In this document: piece by piece, positions 27,129-36,944 of the stretch | How the letters are laid out: each line of letters starts with the position of its first letter | Position numbering within the stretch: the stretch's first letter is position 1 | NCBI GenBank assembly: GCA_028456385.1 | Contig: JALNQF010000240.1 | Location: 1 to 63,620, forward strand | From: Ophiosphaerella korrae | Taxonomy: Eukaryota > Ascomycota > Dothideomycetes > Pleosporales > Phaeosphaeriaceae | Length of the DNA: 63,620 nt | Direction: 5' to 3' | Notes under the pieces: model-generated | Seen by the model: the letters and a program-made list of their open reading frames with translations, nothing else | Told to the model about the DNA's origin: nothing | Databases searched by the model: none | Position numbers and translations under genes: made by a program

Positions 27129-27779
27129 TAAACTAGTAGAGTTAGCTACTATTAGAAGTAAGAGAAAGTATAAGAGTTAGAGTAAAGTATAGCTTACTAA
27201 GTATCTTATTTAAAATAATCTAAGTAGCTCTTAAGTAGCGCTAATTATACTAGTAAAGCTATAAGATAATACTCTCCTACTTAATTCTATAAAGCGCTAG
27301 TCTTAAGAGATCTTATATATAATAAAGCTACTAGGTAAGATAGAGTTAATAAATTTAATAGAGCTACTAGAGCTACTAGAGCTACTAGGCGAGATAGAGT
27401 TAATAAGTAAATAGCGTAAAGTTTACTCTTTACTAACGCTAAAATTAACGCTAGTAAGTACTTAGTAGGTAGTTACTATACGTAGTAGTAGAGGTCTACT
27501 TTAAGATATAATTTGTATATATTTCTTATATAAATTATATCTTAAAGTAGACTACTATCTATAAAGCTAGTCGCTTATTGCTAATAGGCTACTCTACTAG
27601 TAGTAGGCTAGCGTAGCGCTAGCGAGCGCTAAGGAACTCTAAAAAGTTAAAAAAACACTAAAAAATTAATGTATATAGATTAAAATCGAGCTTTAAAATT
27701 TAGTTTAGTATTACTTAAGCGTTATAATAGACCTGCAAGAATAATAGTAATGTAATTTTGTTAGTAAGCCCTATATTAC
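27129..27779. other. AT-rich transition zone with short repeats and a hairpin
   Basis: No coding potential is visible. The zone holds three tandem copies of AGAGCTACT (27360-27386). It also holds two copies of a GCTACTAGG(Y)RAGATAGAGTTAATAA motif (about 27328 and 27380) and a perfect hairpin (27494-27552). Base composition changes to that of normal genic DNA at about 27,780. Confidence 0.6.
27494..27552. repeat. Perfect 21-bp inverted repeat (hairpin, 17-nt loop)
   Basis: The arms at 27494-27514 and 27532-27552 are exact reverse complements, beginning GTCTACTTTAAG. They are separated by 17 AT-rich bases. Pairing stops sharply at both outer ends. It lies about 230 bp outside the island edge. 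It could be the remnant of a small inverted-repeat element or a structured terminator; no transcription unit points into it. Confidence 0.8.
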
Positions 27780-27819
27780 GCGTAATCGCAGCTGATTTAA
27801 GCTTGTCCCGCGATCCGCC

Positions 27820-27866
27820 GCACCCCTGCTAGCTTTCGGCCACTTTGGCGAATTTTTACGGCAGGC
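27820..27866 (+). repeat. Upstream module copy 1 (about 50-bp direct repeat)
   Basis: A block starting GCACCCCTGCTAGCTTT and ending in a TTTACGGCAGGC motif recurs with substitutions and small gaps at 28769-28822. Matching parts are GCACCC, GCTGCTAGCTTT, GGTGGCGA, GTTTACGG and TAGGC-like ends. The copies flank about 0.9 kb of DNA upstream of the transporter gene. Confidence 0.55.
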
Positions 27867-27912
27867 CCGCGGCAGTAAGCGAGCCGCACGAGCCGTTCGA
27901 GCTACTCCACTG

Positions 27913-27920
27913 TATATAAG
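27913..27920 (+). promoter_or_regulatory. TATA-like box
   Basis: TATATAAG lies in GC-balanced DNA about 30 bp upstream of the inverted repeat at 27944. It could drive a non-coding or lost transcript. It is 1.25 kb from the ABC start codon, so it is probably not that gene's core promoter. Confidence 0.25.
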
Positions 27921-27943
27921 TAGCCTAGCTCAGATAGCTCTTC

Positions 27944-28038
27944 AATCAATGATCATCTCCCTCTCATTCCTGAGCTCGCACCTCGCAGCATGTTGTGAGA
28001 TCGTAAGCTTAGGAATGAATAGGAGATGATTATTGATT
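27944..28038. repeat. 27-bp imperfect inverted repeat, 41-nt spacer
   Basis: The left arm (27944-27970) starts AATCAATGATCATCTCC. The right arm (28012-28038) is its reverse complement with a few mismatches. The pair sits about 25 bp downstream of a TATA-like box, so a transcript from there would fold into a long stem. Confidence 0.7.
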
Positions 28039-28768
28039 CCAAGTAACTACAAAAGAGATGGTTTATATATCTACGTGAGATCACCGGATCTTTTAGTTCC
28101 TCCTGTTCCGTTCAGGTTCTGTGCTCATCTGATCTTAGCTCCGGTTGTAGAGCTTCGTGTCGTGCCGAAGATCCTTGATCCCTTGCAAGGATCATTGATT
28201 TCTTGCGACACTATCTCTCGGACACGCGCGTAAGATAGGGGCCGGCCATATGAGTCGTCCTTAAGGATCCACTCAACTAAGAAGTCCTCTTGTTCTAGGC
28301 TTAATCGCCGCTAATGTTGGTGAGCAGTCTGGTGGCTTCGGTGGCCAGCTTGTCGGTCCTCAAGCGTTGTACGTGGGACGCCCCAAGCTTTCGCAGCAGC
28401 CCGTTGGCTTGTAAAAATTCCATCTTTAAGATCTTGGATGGCTGATTGGATGGCTGATTGTATGGCATGCTCTCTAGGATCCATATTAAGAGTGGCGTTG
28501 TTGAGTTATCCCGTGTTAGGCGTGATCAATTCATTTTGTTTAGGTGGCCGAAAAGTACCCTGCCCAGCTTAATCGAACGCGCCGTTTTCGGCCCGTTTTC
28601 AAAACGGAGTCCTGAATACCGTAAACATTCGCCAACTTCGTCAAAAGCTAGTGAAGCCACTAGTAGGGGTTATGAGCCATGAGCCTCACTAAACTCATCA
28701 GAGGCAAAATCGGGCCCGGTTTTAATTTGGAACTGCGGGGACGGCCAATCAATGCTTGCGTATGTGCG

Positions 28769-28822
28769 GCACCCGCTGCTAGCTTTTGACGAAGGTGGCG
28801 AGTGTTTACGGTACCGGTAGGC
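28769..28822 (+). repeat. Upstream module copy 2 (about 50-bp direct repeat)
   Basis: This is the second copy of the module at 27820-27866, starting GCACCCGCTGCTAGC. It ends about 340 bp before the transporter's ATG. Confidence 0.55.
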
Positions 28823-29096
28823 ATTAAAACGGAGCCTCCGGCGAAAAGGAAAGAGAGCCTAACCCATCTCTGGAAGGTATGGGGAAAACAACCACCACTG
28901 CGTTTAGAGACTCAACCCGTCTCGAGACAGCATGCATTGTGCACGGCTGCCGTCCTGCCACCAAACGCCTTTCTCTCCTTGTGGCGTCGACATCCGCTTC
29001 AATGTTCCCAACGCTCAATTGGCCACCTCACTCTCATTGACCCTTCTTTCGTCTCGCGTTCAGCGCGTTGCCAACCGCTTAGACCTCGAATCAACA

Positions 29097-29103
29097 TATA
29101 TAA
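29097..29103 (+). promoter_or_regulatory. TATA box, probable core promoter of the ABC transporter
   Basis: TATATAA lies 62 bp upstream of the ATG at 29165, preceded by pyrimidine-rich DNA (about 29030-29060) and an ATTGG (inverted CCAAT) at about 29020. The spacing suits a transcript start around 29125-29140 with a short leader. Confidence 0.45.
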
Positions 29104-29164
29104 TTCCGCGCGCTTCAGGCTCAGGTCGGCTCCTACTATCCACCACCTTGACTACAAGTAGCCC

Positions 29165-32100
29165 ATGGCCAGCATCGACGCGGAAGAGAAACACATGGCG
29201 GGCATGACCGGCGATTTCACGCCGGCTCTAGAGGCAAGGCCAGCATCATCCAGCTCCGACTCACCTGATGTGGAGGAACGACGACAACGCGCGCGCCGGA
29301 ACAACCCCAATAACCCCAATGGCACCTCCAACGTCGCCAATTGCGTGTACGTAGAACGCGCAGAGGCCGATTTTATGGAGCTCCAGCGTGAGTTCTCGAG
29401 CCATTCCGGGAACAGCCGGCTGCCCGCTTGGGTCTCCAGCGAGGAGTTATTCGATCTCGAGTCGACCCTTCGAGGTGGCTTTGGCCCAGACAACAAGCCC
29501 AAACACATCGGCGTCTATTGGGATGGGTTGACCATCAAAGGGCTGGGAGGCATGGAGAACTTCGTACAGACTTTCCCGGACGCCTTTATAAACCTTGTTA
29601 GATACTTAGATCCTTTGAAGAGCCTCCTTGGCTGTGGCAACGATCCCAAGGCGAACGAGGTCACAATCTTGGACAACTTTCGAGGCGTCATCAAGCCCGG
29701 CGAGATGATCCTGGTGCTGGGGCAGCCCGGCTCAGGCTGTAGCACATTTCTCAAGTCAATTGCCAACCAGCGATATGGCTACGTCGATGTGTCTGGAGAC
29801 GTTCTATACGGACCTTTCACGGCTAAAGAGTTTGACAAGTATCGCGGCGAAGCGGTATACAACCAGGAAGACGACATACACCATGCGACACTCACTGTGG
29901 GGCAGACCTTGGGTTTCGCCCTTGACGTCAAGACTCCCAAAAACATGCTCGAAGATGCGAAAAAGTTCAAGGAAAATGTCATTACCATGCTTCTGAAGAT
30001 GTTCAACATCGAACACACTCGAGACACTATCGTGGGAGACGCCATGACCAGTGGTGTCTCTGGGGGTGAAAGGAAACGTGTATCGATCGCGGAAATGATG
30101 GTTACGAACGCCTGCGTCCTTTCATGGGACAACAGTACTCGTGGCTTAGATGCCAGCACTGCACTCGACTTCGTTAAGTCGCTCCGCGTGTACACTAACT
30201 TGTATCGAACAGCCACCTTCGTCTCCCTGTACCAGGCCTCTGAGAATATTTACCGTCAGTTTGACAAGGTTTTGGTCATTAATGCCGGAAAGCAGGTGTA
30301 CTTTGGCCCTGCAGCCGATGCCCGAAGTTACTTTGAGGGTCTTGGCTTTGCACCCAAGCCCAGGCAGACTACACCAGATTACGTGACTGGCTGTACTGAT
30401 GAGTTTGAGCGCGAATACCAAGACGGGTACTCGCCAAACAACGCACCTCACTCCCCCGAAACTCTCGCCGAAGCATTCAAGAAGTCCGTGTACACCGAGA
30501 CACTGAACGCAGAGATGTCGGAGTATAAGACGCACCTTGAGCAGGAATCATTCGACGGCTTCCAAGCGGCTATCCGTGAAAGCAAGCGTGGCGCTCGGCA
30601 GCGTTCGGTCTATACTGTAGGCTTCCACCTGCAAGTGTGGGCGCTTATGAAGCGCCAGTTCACCCTCAAAATACAAGATCGGCTTGCTATTTTCCTAGGC
30701 TGGATGCGCAGCATCATCATCGCAATCATCCTCGGCACTCTCTACTTCAACCTCGGCCAAACTTCAGCTAGCGCTTTTAGCAAGGGCGGTCTCCTGTTCA
30801 TTTCGGTCCTCTTCAACGCCTTTGAGGCATTCTCAGAATTAGCTGGTTCAATGATGGGACGAGCTCTTGTGGACAAGCACAAAGCGTACACCTTTCATCA
30901 CCCATCTGCTCTGTGGATCGCTCAGATATTTGTTGACGCAGCTTTTAATGCTGCGCGAATAATGGTTTTCAGTATCATTGTGTACTTCATGACAAACCTG
31001 ATGAGGACGGCTGGGGCGTTCTTCACCTTTTACGTGCTGATCCTGGTGGCCAATATTGCGATGACGCTCTTCTTCCGCATCGTGGGCTGTATAAGCACTA
31101 ATGTCGACCGCGCCTTTAAATTTGCCGTTATTGTCATTACTTTTTTTATTGTAACATCGGGTTATGTGATCGCCTACCAATCCCAGCAGGTATGGCTCAG
31201 GTGGATTTTCTACATAAACATTCTTGGTCTCGCCTTTGAAAGTCTGATGGCCAACGAATTCGGCAAAAATCAGCTCACTTGCACTGCGGATTCGCTCATT
31301 CCATCAGGGGAGGCTTATAACAACGTCAACATCGACAACCAGGTCTGCACATTGGCAGGGTCTACGCCTGGCACTGACCAGGTCAGCGGCGCTGCGTATA
31401 TAACGCAAGCCTTTACCTATCAGCCTTCTAACTTGTGGAGAAATTTTTCCATCATCGTGGGCCTGATTATATTTCTGTTGATCGTGAACGTGGTAGTCGG
31501 AGAATTTCTCAAGTCTGGCGCCGGTGGCAGCACTTTCAAGGTCTTCCAGAAGTCCAATGAAGAACGCAAACAGCTCAACGAGGCTTTGGCGAACAAGCGT
31601 CTTCAGCGCCAGCGCTCGAAGTCAAGGACACAGGGTTATGAGTCCAGCCTTTCCACTAATTCAAAGAGCGTCTTGACCTGGGAGAATATAAACTATGATG
31701 TTCCAGTCCCTGGAGGTACTCGTCGGCTGCTAAACAACGTGTTTGGCTTTGTAAAACCGGGCCAGCTTACTGCCCTTATGGGAGCTAGTGGAGCCGGAAA
31801 AACAACGCTTCTCGATGTCCTAGCTGCTCGCAAGAATATCGGCGTGATATACGGGGATGTTCTCGTTAACGGTACAAAGGCGAGCAAGGAATTCCAGAGG
31901 TCGACCTCTTACGTTGAACAGTTGGATGTGCACGACCCTTCTCAAACTGTCCGAGAAGCTTTCCGTTTCTCTGCGGCTTTGCGGCAGCCGATCGAGACAC
32001 CACAGGCTGAAAAATACGCCTATGCGGAGGAAATGATCACTCTACTGGAGATGGAACACATAGCAGATGCGATCATCGGCTCTCCTGAGGGTGGAGCTGG

Positions 32101-33617
32101 GCTCACGGTCGAACAGCGCAAGAGGGTCACTATTGGCGTCGAACTCGCCGCGAAGCCTCAGCTGCTTCTCTTTTTAGACGAGCCTACCTCTGGTCTTGAC
32201 TCTCAGAGCGCTTTTAACATCGTGCGTTTCCTTAAAAAGCTTGCTTCTTCTGGACAGGCGATTCTCTGCACTATTCACCAACCGAACGCTGCCCTCTTTG
32301 AGAACTTTGACCGTCTGCTACTTCTCCAAAGGGGTGGTCGGACTGTGTACTTTGGTGACATCGGAAAAGACGCTGTGGTTCTGAGAGACTACCTCAAGCA
32401 TCACGGCGCCGTCGCCCGTGAGACGGACAATATTGCAGAGTTCATGCTAGAAGCCATCGGCGCCGGATCCAGGCCTCGTGTAGGCAAGAGAGACTGGGCA
32501 GACATCTGGGACGAGAGCGTGGAGCTGGCCAATGTCAAGGACACCATTTCACAGCTCAAGAAGACTTACAGCGGCCAGGAGATCGACCCTGCGATGCACC
32601 GCGAGTTCGCCTCACCACTGTCCCATCAACTCAAGATCGTCACCAGCAGAATGTACCTGGCATTCTGGCGTTCTCCCGATTACCTATTCACCCGTCTCAC
32701 TAACCACTTCATCATTGCACTTCTCACAGGTCTTGCTTTCCTCCAGCTTGGCGACTCTCGATCCGAGCTGCAGTACAAGGTCTTTGCCATCTTTGAGCTT
32801 ACTGTTCTCCCTCTGATCGTTACCGCCCAGGTCGAGGTCATGTACCACGCAAAGCGGATGATCTTCTTCCGCGAGCAGTCCTCAAAGTCCTATAGCTCCT
32901 TCGCGTTTGCCAGCTCGATGGTCCTCGCCGAATTGCCTTACTCCATTCTCTGTGCCGTCGTGTTCTTCTTTCCCATTTACTATATCCCAGGCTTCCAACC
33001 CGATCGTGCTGGGTATCAGTTCTTCATGGTTCTGATCACGGAGCTGTTCACAGTCACTCTCGGCCAACTGCTTGCCGCTACTACACCCTCTGCCTTCATC
33101 TCGAGTCAGTTTGACCCATTCCTTGTCATGATCTTCTTGCTCTTCTGCGGTGTCACTATCCCGCCTCCGCAGATGCCCGGCTTCTGGCGCGCATGGCTCT
33201 ACCAGCTTGACCCCTTCACCCGTATGATTGGCGGAATGGTCACGACCGCGCTGCACGATGAGCCTGTAGTTTGCGCGTCTAGCGAGTACAACCGCTTCAC
33301 CGCCCCCGAGGGGCAGAACTGCGGCGACTACATGTCCAAGTTCTTTGAAGCTGGCGGGTCGGGTTACATCAAGGACAACCTCACAAACGCCTGCGAATAC
33401 TGCGCGTACAATGTCGGGGATCAGTTCTACGAACCCTTTGGCTTCAGCTACGACTACCGGTGGAGGGACCTGGGCATCTTTATCGCTTTTATCGGATCCA
33501 ACTTGATCATCCTCTTCCTCGCTGTAAGTTGCAATTCCATACCCCTGACTTTGATGCTCCTCCAGTGATACTAACCCGTTTCTACAGAGCCATTTCTTGA
33601 AGTTCAACCGCAGATAA
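29165..33617 (+). CDS. Full-size PDR-type (ABCG) ABC multidrug transporter
   Basis: This is a plasma-membrane type ATP-driven efflux pump of the fungal pleiotropic drug resistance family, with layout NBD1-TMD1-NBD2-TMD2. NBD1 has Walker A GQPGSGCST at residues 186-194 (Cys replaces Lys), signature VSGGERKR at 298-305 and Walker B with D322 followed by Asn. NBD2 has canonical Walker A GASGAGKTT at 873-881, degenerate signature LTVEQRKR at 980-987 and Walker B D1005/E1006. This asymmetric pair of sites is a PDR hallmark. Hydrophobic segments cluster at about 505-660 plus 760-785, and at about 1180-1450. Splicing of 33524-33587 gives 29165-33523 plus 33588-33617, 1462 residues, with a C-terminus ending SHFLKFNRR. 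Without splicing the frame would end at 33568. The ATG sits in CCATGG. There is no sign of RIP. The substrate cannot be read from sequence, and I assign no symbol. Confidence 0.97.
33524..33587 (+). other. Spliceosomal intron near the 3' end of the ABC gene
   Basis: The 64-bp intron has 5' site GTAAGT, branch-site consensus in ATACTAACC (33568-33576) and 3' site CTACAG. It falls between codons (phase 0). Removing it replaces 14 residues (VSCNSIPLTLMLLQ) with a 9-residue basic tail. The tail after the last membrane segment is more typical of the family. Confidence 0.9.
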
Positions 33618-34705
33618 TCGACACAAGGCTTCGGCGGCACATACCGAATACCCCAATTTCCCTCTCTTTTCATCCATTTCTACACTTCAGAACGCCTTGC
33701 CATTTGAAATTGTTCTAGACTGCATGACCTCGCGCTCAAGGCGGACAAGACGAGTGTTGATTACCTGAGCGTATTGGGGCTTTCGACGTCTTACGGGTCT
33801 TCACAATCGTCGGCCTCGCTGTCACATTGCTTACGCCGTACAAAGCGTCCAAGAACGTTGGGGATTTTAGGTTGTTTTTTCTTTCTTTCTTTTTCTTTGG
33901 GTAGTGGGAAGTTTGATAGCTTGCTAAGTTCTAGAAGCATATATTGTAGTTATCTTTTAATAGAATGTTTAGGTTGCATCAAGAAAGCATCGAGGCGATT
34001 CTCGGATAATTCGCTATCACTTTCTCCCTCACTAAATGTGTATATGTTCATATCATAACCTCTCGCCACTCATGGTGTTGTAGAGATTGATCCCCGTGAA
34101 ACCCGGGTGCATCCCGAGATCAATGTTCATTCTAACGAGTGGGACCCTCAGTACTCGGCTACTTTTCGTCACTGGTGAACCGTCCTCTTGGACAACAACA
34201 AAAAAGAGAGCGAGGGTGTTGAGGCTCGAGCATGATAGACCCGGAGATGCCTTTGGAAAGAACAACACGAGGCTATTCGGGTATACATATTATCAACGCA
34301 ATCACTGAAGACTAACTACGTACTTTATAGACCTTTTTATTTCGAACGTCTAGCAAAAATGCTGAGAAGACTCCCGTGAAGCATGAAAGACTTACATGAT
34401 TCTTCTGATTATCAGGTCTCGATTGCTTCGCCCACAATCGTCACAGCGCCTTCCCCATTACGTCGCAACTACCCTCAAAATGGAGAAAGGTAGGAAGGAC
34501 CTTGCTTGCCTGCTAGACGCGTCTGGCCCTCGGACGCGATCAAAACAAGAGATCTCGCCTCTCCCTCCCTCTCTTCCTTTCCTCTTCTTCTTCACCCTCA
34601 ATTGCTTCTGCGGCCTAAGCATTTCGCTGCCCGGTTTCCATCATTTCCCTATCCCTCTCCCTTCAGCAACTCCCACAACCCCCGTTCCCCTCCCTCCAAC
34701 CGACG
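33618..34705. other. Intergenic region downstream of the ABC gene
   Basis: It holds the transporter's 3' untranslated region and the upstream part of the next reading frame. Short open frames exist on both strands (34053-34268 on the minus strand is the longest coherent one), but none has a recognisable motif or start context. No AATAAA signal was found close to the stop codon. Confidence 0.5.
34556..34604 (+). promoter_or_regulatory. Pyrimidine-rich promoter tract
   Basis: A long CT-run (CTCCCTCCCTCTCTTCC and onward) sits 100-150 bp upstream of the ATG at 34706. Such tracts are common just upstream of transcript starts in filamentous ascomycetes. This supports the + strand reading of the broken gene downstream. 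Confidence 0.4.
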
Positions 34706-35131
34706 ATGCCCGAGCTCATCTCCCTCCTCAAGGACGCCCTGGCCAACCACCTCTAGCAACTGATAGTCCTCGGTTGTATCGTCACTTTCTTCGTCCTCAT
34801 GCAAGCCCTTCAGGATTACATGTCTAGAATGCCGCCATTTATCCGAGACACGCATGAAACGGCAACCATCCTTGAGATCCCGTGGCTCTGTCGAGGGGTC
34901 GCGTCCCTCTTCACACGCCTCTACCGGTTTCTGCGTTGACTCCTGTCGACATCCTGGTCCATACTCGCCTTCCTGTTGACTCTCATCTGGCCTCAAATCC
35001 TGTGGATCCCGAGCTTGTGCACCTCTTGGACTCGTCGCAGCGATATCGACGAACTTGACAATGCTGAACAGGGGCGCCACCCCTCGACACAAGAGGCGAC
35101 AACCATTTCGCTCCAAGTTCTTGCGCATTAA
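34706..35131 (+). pseudogene. Broken small membrane-protein-like gene, family unknown
   Basis: The frame starts at ATG 34706 (MPELISLLKDALANHL) and runs 142 codons to TAA at 35129-35131, with two in-frame stops. TAG at codon 17 (34754-34756) is one step from CAG. TGA at codon 78 (34937-34939) is one step from CGA. Around them the frame is coherent. A hydrophobic stretch QLIVLGCIVTFFVLMQAL follows the first stop, an amphipathic Arg-containing part follows, a second hydrophobic stretch (SWSILAFLLTLIWPQILW) comes after the second stop, and the tail is polar. Both stops are C-to-T type, as RIP or deamination would make. No family was recognised. It could also be a chance frame or contain introns; the antisense open frame at 34649-35128 looks like its shadow. 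Confidence 0.4.
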
Positions 35132-36010
35132 TCGTCGACTATCGTGTCCTGAAGAGAGTAGTTAGACGACGGGATCTCTTCCGCCTCGTGGATGACTGCT
35201 GCATTGACAATCGAATATAGGGAATTAGGCTGCAGGGAGCCTGATCCAAACTCACAAGCTAAGTCGACCCCCACCGGCCTCCTGTCCTGTCCTTTCCCAT
35301 ACTATAACCTCAGAAAAAAGTAAGAAAATTAGAAACAGAAAAAAAAATAAAGTGGTATTTACGTTCTAGGTTTTACTTTACCGGTAGAGCGCCTTAGTGT
35401 TTCATCGGAGGGTGGGGAGGCGAACGGGGGGAAACCCGTTTGCACCTAGCAATTGCGCGAAGATGCAACAGCAAAGCACCCCGGACTCTCTTCCAACCAA
35501 CTGATGGCTAACAGTTAAGGGTGACTACTGCCAATGCCTCCGAACACATTCGGATCTCTGAGAACCGACGGGTGGCCATCGCAAGGCAAGCTCGCCCGTC
35601 TGGGCACGGAATCGATGGTGCAACCTCGCGGAGACGGGCTCGAATATCGGATATCGAAAAGAAGGGCTAGAGGTCAAGAGATATACTAAAAGGAGAGGGA
35701 TGATGATAATGTGCAAGAACCAAGCAGGAGAATGCTCGGCGTTGTTGTGAATGGAGTACTTTCGCAAACATGCCTGTGTACATGGTCGTGTCATGCAATA
35801 TCGGTAATCATAGAGAGGATATTCCCTTCTTTTAATAACTTATAAGAGGAGAAGATGCAAACAGACGTAGTCTAATTGTCAGATGTATGCTACTCTATCA
35901 GGCAATACCAAGCAGTACCAGCCACTGCCAGCTAGTGCCAGGCAACATAGTGCCGTGCTTGACTAGTTAATTCACGTTCACCCCACCAAAACAGTTCTAA
36001 GTCACTACCT
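35132..36010. other. Intergenic region, island right side
   Basis: No convincing gene is visible. An A-rich run lies at about 35314-35352 and a G-rich stretch at about 35405-35430. The minus-strand open frame at 35525-35794 has no recognisable motif. Between about 35900 and 35965, CCA/GCC-rich short repeats end in GTGCTTGACTA, which may be the end of one DNA transposon. AGTTAATTCACGTTCACCCC then starts at about 35965, just upstream of the Fot1/pogo-like frame, and may be that element's terminal repeat. Confidence 0.35.
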
Positions 36011-36350
36011 TTGACGCGGAATAGTACTATAAATATAAGCCTAATTGATGCTGCGCTTGCAGCAATTGAAGCTTTAAAGCCTAGAGATAAAATTAATTAT
36101 ACGCAGTTATCAAGAAAGTATGGTGGTAATCGTTCAACACTCAATCAGGACACCGAGGCCAAACTACCTCACGCGAGCTTGAGGAACAGAATCGACGATC
36201 TCTCTACCCACAACAAGAGCTACAGCTTATATAGTATATAGAGAGACTTTGTAAACGAGGCCTACTACCTATGCGAGAGATGGTTCGAAATTTTGGCTCT
36301 CAGATAGCTCAAACAGAGCTTGGTAAACAGTGGATTGATTGGTTCTGTTA
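36011..36350 (+). pseudogene. Fot1/pogo transposase N-terminal fragment (frameshifted)
   Basis: The first frame (from ATG 36011) reads LIDAALAAIEALK, then KINYTQLSRKYG and RSTLNQ. This is the psq-type helix-turn-helix that opens fungal Fot1/pogo (DD-D, CENP-B-like) transposases. From about 36185 the similarity continues in another frame (YPQQELQLI, then YIERLCKRGL and MVRNF). It includes a TAG in place of a Gln codon and ends at a TAG after WIDWFC. So there is a frameshift plus nonsense changes, and the catalytic domain is missing. Base composition is nearly normal, unlike the AT block that follows. Confidence 0.75.
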
Positions 36351-36381
36351 GATATTAGGCCTATATTATCAGAATCCTGGC

Positions 36382-36549
36382 ATACGAGATCCTCTGTTCA
36401 ATCTCGTTGTTCGTAAGGATCGAGGTTGCGATCTTTTAGATGTGGTGGGGTAGAGGCTTGGCGATCGTCACGCTAGTGCGCTGAGCCAATTAGAGCACCG
36501 CGCTAGCTAAAGCGAGCCAATTAGCAGATTCTAGGTACACCTAGAATCT
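36382..36549 (-). repeat. Unmutated copy of a copia-LTR-like repeat at the island edge
   Basis: On the minus strand this segment aligns with part of the copia LTR at 56392-56863. Markers are CGATCGCCAAGCC against CGATCGCTAAGCT, and the following ACCCC/ACCCT and CTAAAAG blocks. It also aligns with the RIP-mutated repeat just to its right (from 36712), but keeps C and G where those have T and A. It contains an 11-bp-arm palindrome, AGATTCTAGGT-AC-ACCTAGAATCT (36526-36549). Two GAGCCAATTAG copies lie at 36483 and 36514. Confidence 0.65.
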
Positions 36550-36573
36550 ATAGCATATCTCTATACGTATCTT

Positions 36574-36944
36574 TATTAGATAAAAAGTATATAATATAGT
36601 AATTTTAGCTATTACTTTTATAAAAATACTTACTTATAGCTATTACCTTTATAAAAATATAATCTAAAGCGTAATTAAATATATAATAGTATATACGTAG
36701 AAAAGTATAATAGATTCTAGGTATACCTAGAATCTACTAATTAGCTTACTTAAAGTAGTATAGTAATCTAATTAGCTTAGTATATAAGTATAAAAATTAC
36801 TAAGTTACTAAATTTACTATAGCTAAAAGATTATAGCCTTAGCTTTTATAAATAAAGGTATAAAATAAAAGATCTTATATATAAGAAGATAAACTATACT
36901 AGTATAACTAATATAGTTCTTAGATTTATAGTTATAAAAATAAT
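36574..36944 (+). repeat. Copia-LTR-like repeat, RIP-mutated, + arm
   Basis: It starts TATTAGATAAAAAG, resembling the copia LTR start TATTAGATAAG. It contains the perfect 24-bp palindrome at 36712-36735 (AGATTCTAGGTATACCTAG and complement). The following AATTACTAAGTTACTAA and CTATAGCTAAAAG blocks are also present in the copia LTR. It runs into an inverted copy of itself around 36930-36945. Confidence 0.65.

Larger units (their letters stand above)
27780..29096. other. Upstream region of the ABC transporter gene
   Basis: This is 1.3 kb of balanced base composition without a convincing gene. Short open frames here have no conserved motif and overlap on both strands. It contains a TATA-like box near 27913, a 27-bp imperfect inverted repeat (27944-28038) and a tandem duplication of GGATGGCTGATT (28436-28459). 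It also contains a CCAAT sequence at about 28745 and two copies of a roughly 50-bp module (27820-27866 and 28769-28822). It may be the extended promoter of the downstream gene or contain an untranslated or lost gene. Confidence 0.45.

Noticed and set aside
28033..28682. Short + strand open frames upstream of the transporter
   Set aside because: No recognisable motif, no supporting start context, different frames and short; more likely promoter or leader DNA.
28802..29508. Overlapping open frames around the transporter start, both strands
   Set aside because: They overlap the promoter and the N-terminal coding region of a strongly supported gene; shadows in GC-balanced DNA.
32882..33673. 263-codon minus-strand open frame opposite the transporter C-terminus
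   Set aside because: Its composition is that of an antisense shadow of TMD2 and it has no domain. The sense strand carries the conserved protein.
34053..34268. 71-codon minus-strand frame (ends MSGERL)
   Set aside because: It reads plausibly but I recognise no family, and the upstream DNA offers no exon in frame. Not enough to call a gene.
34649..35128. 159-codon minus-strand open frame
   Set aside because: It has very acidic/basic low-complexity content and no motif, and overlaps the better-patterned + strand frame with two hydrophobic segments. A caveat: it is open while the + frame is broken, so transcript data could reverse this.
35372..35440. tRNA-like string (CCGGTAGAGCGCCTTAG)
   Set aside because: It resembles a D-arm, but no acceptor stem, T-arm or anticodon stem can be formed around it.
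35525..35794. 89-codon minus-strand frame with a hydrophobic middle
   Set aside because: Single hydrophobic stretch and no motif; likely chance.
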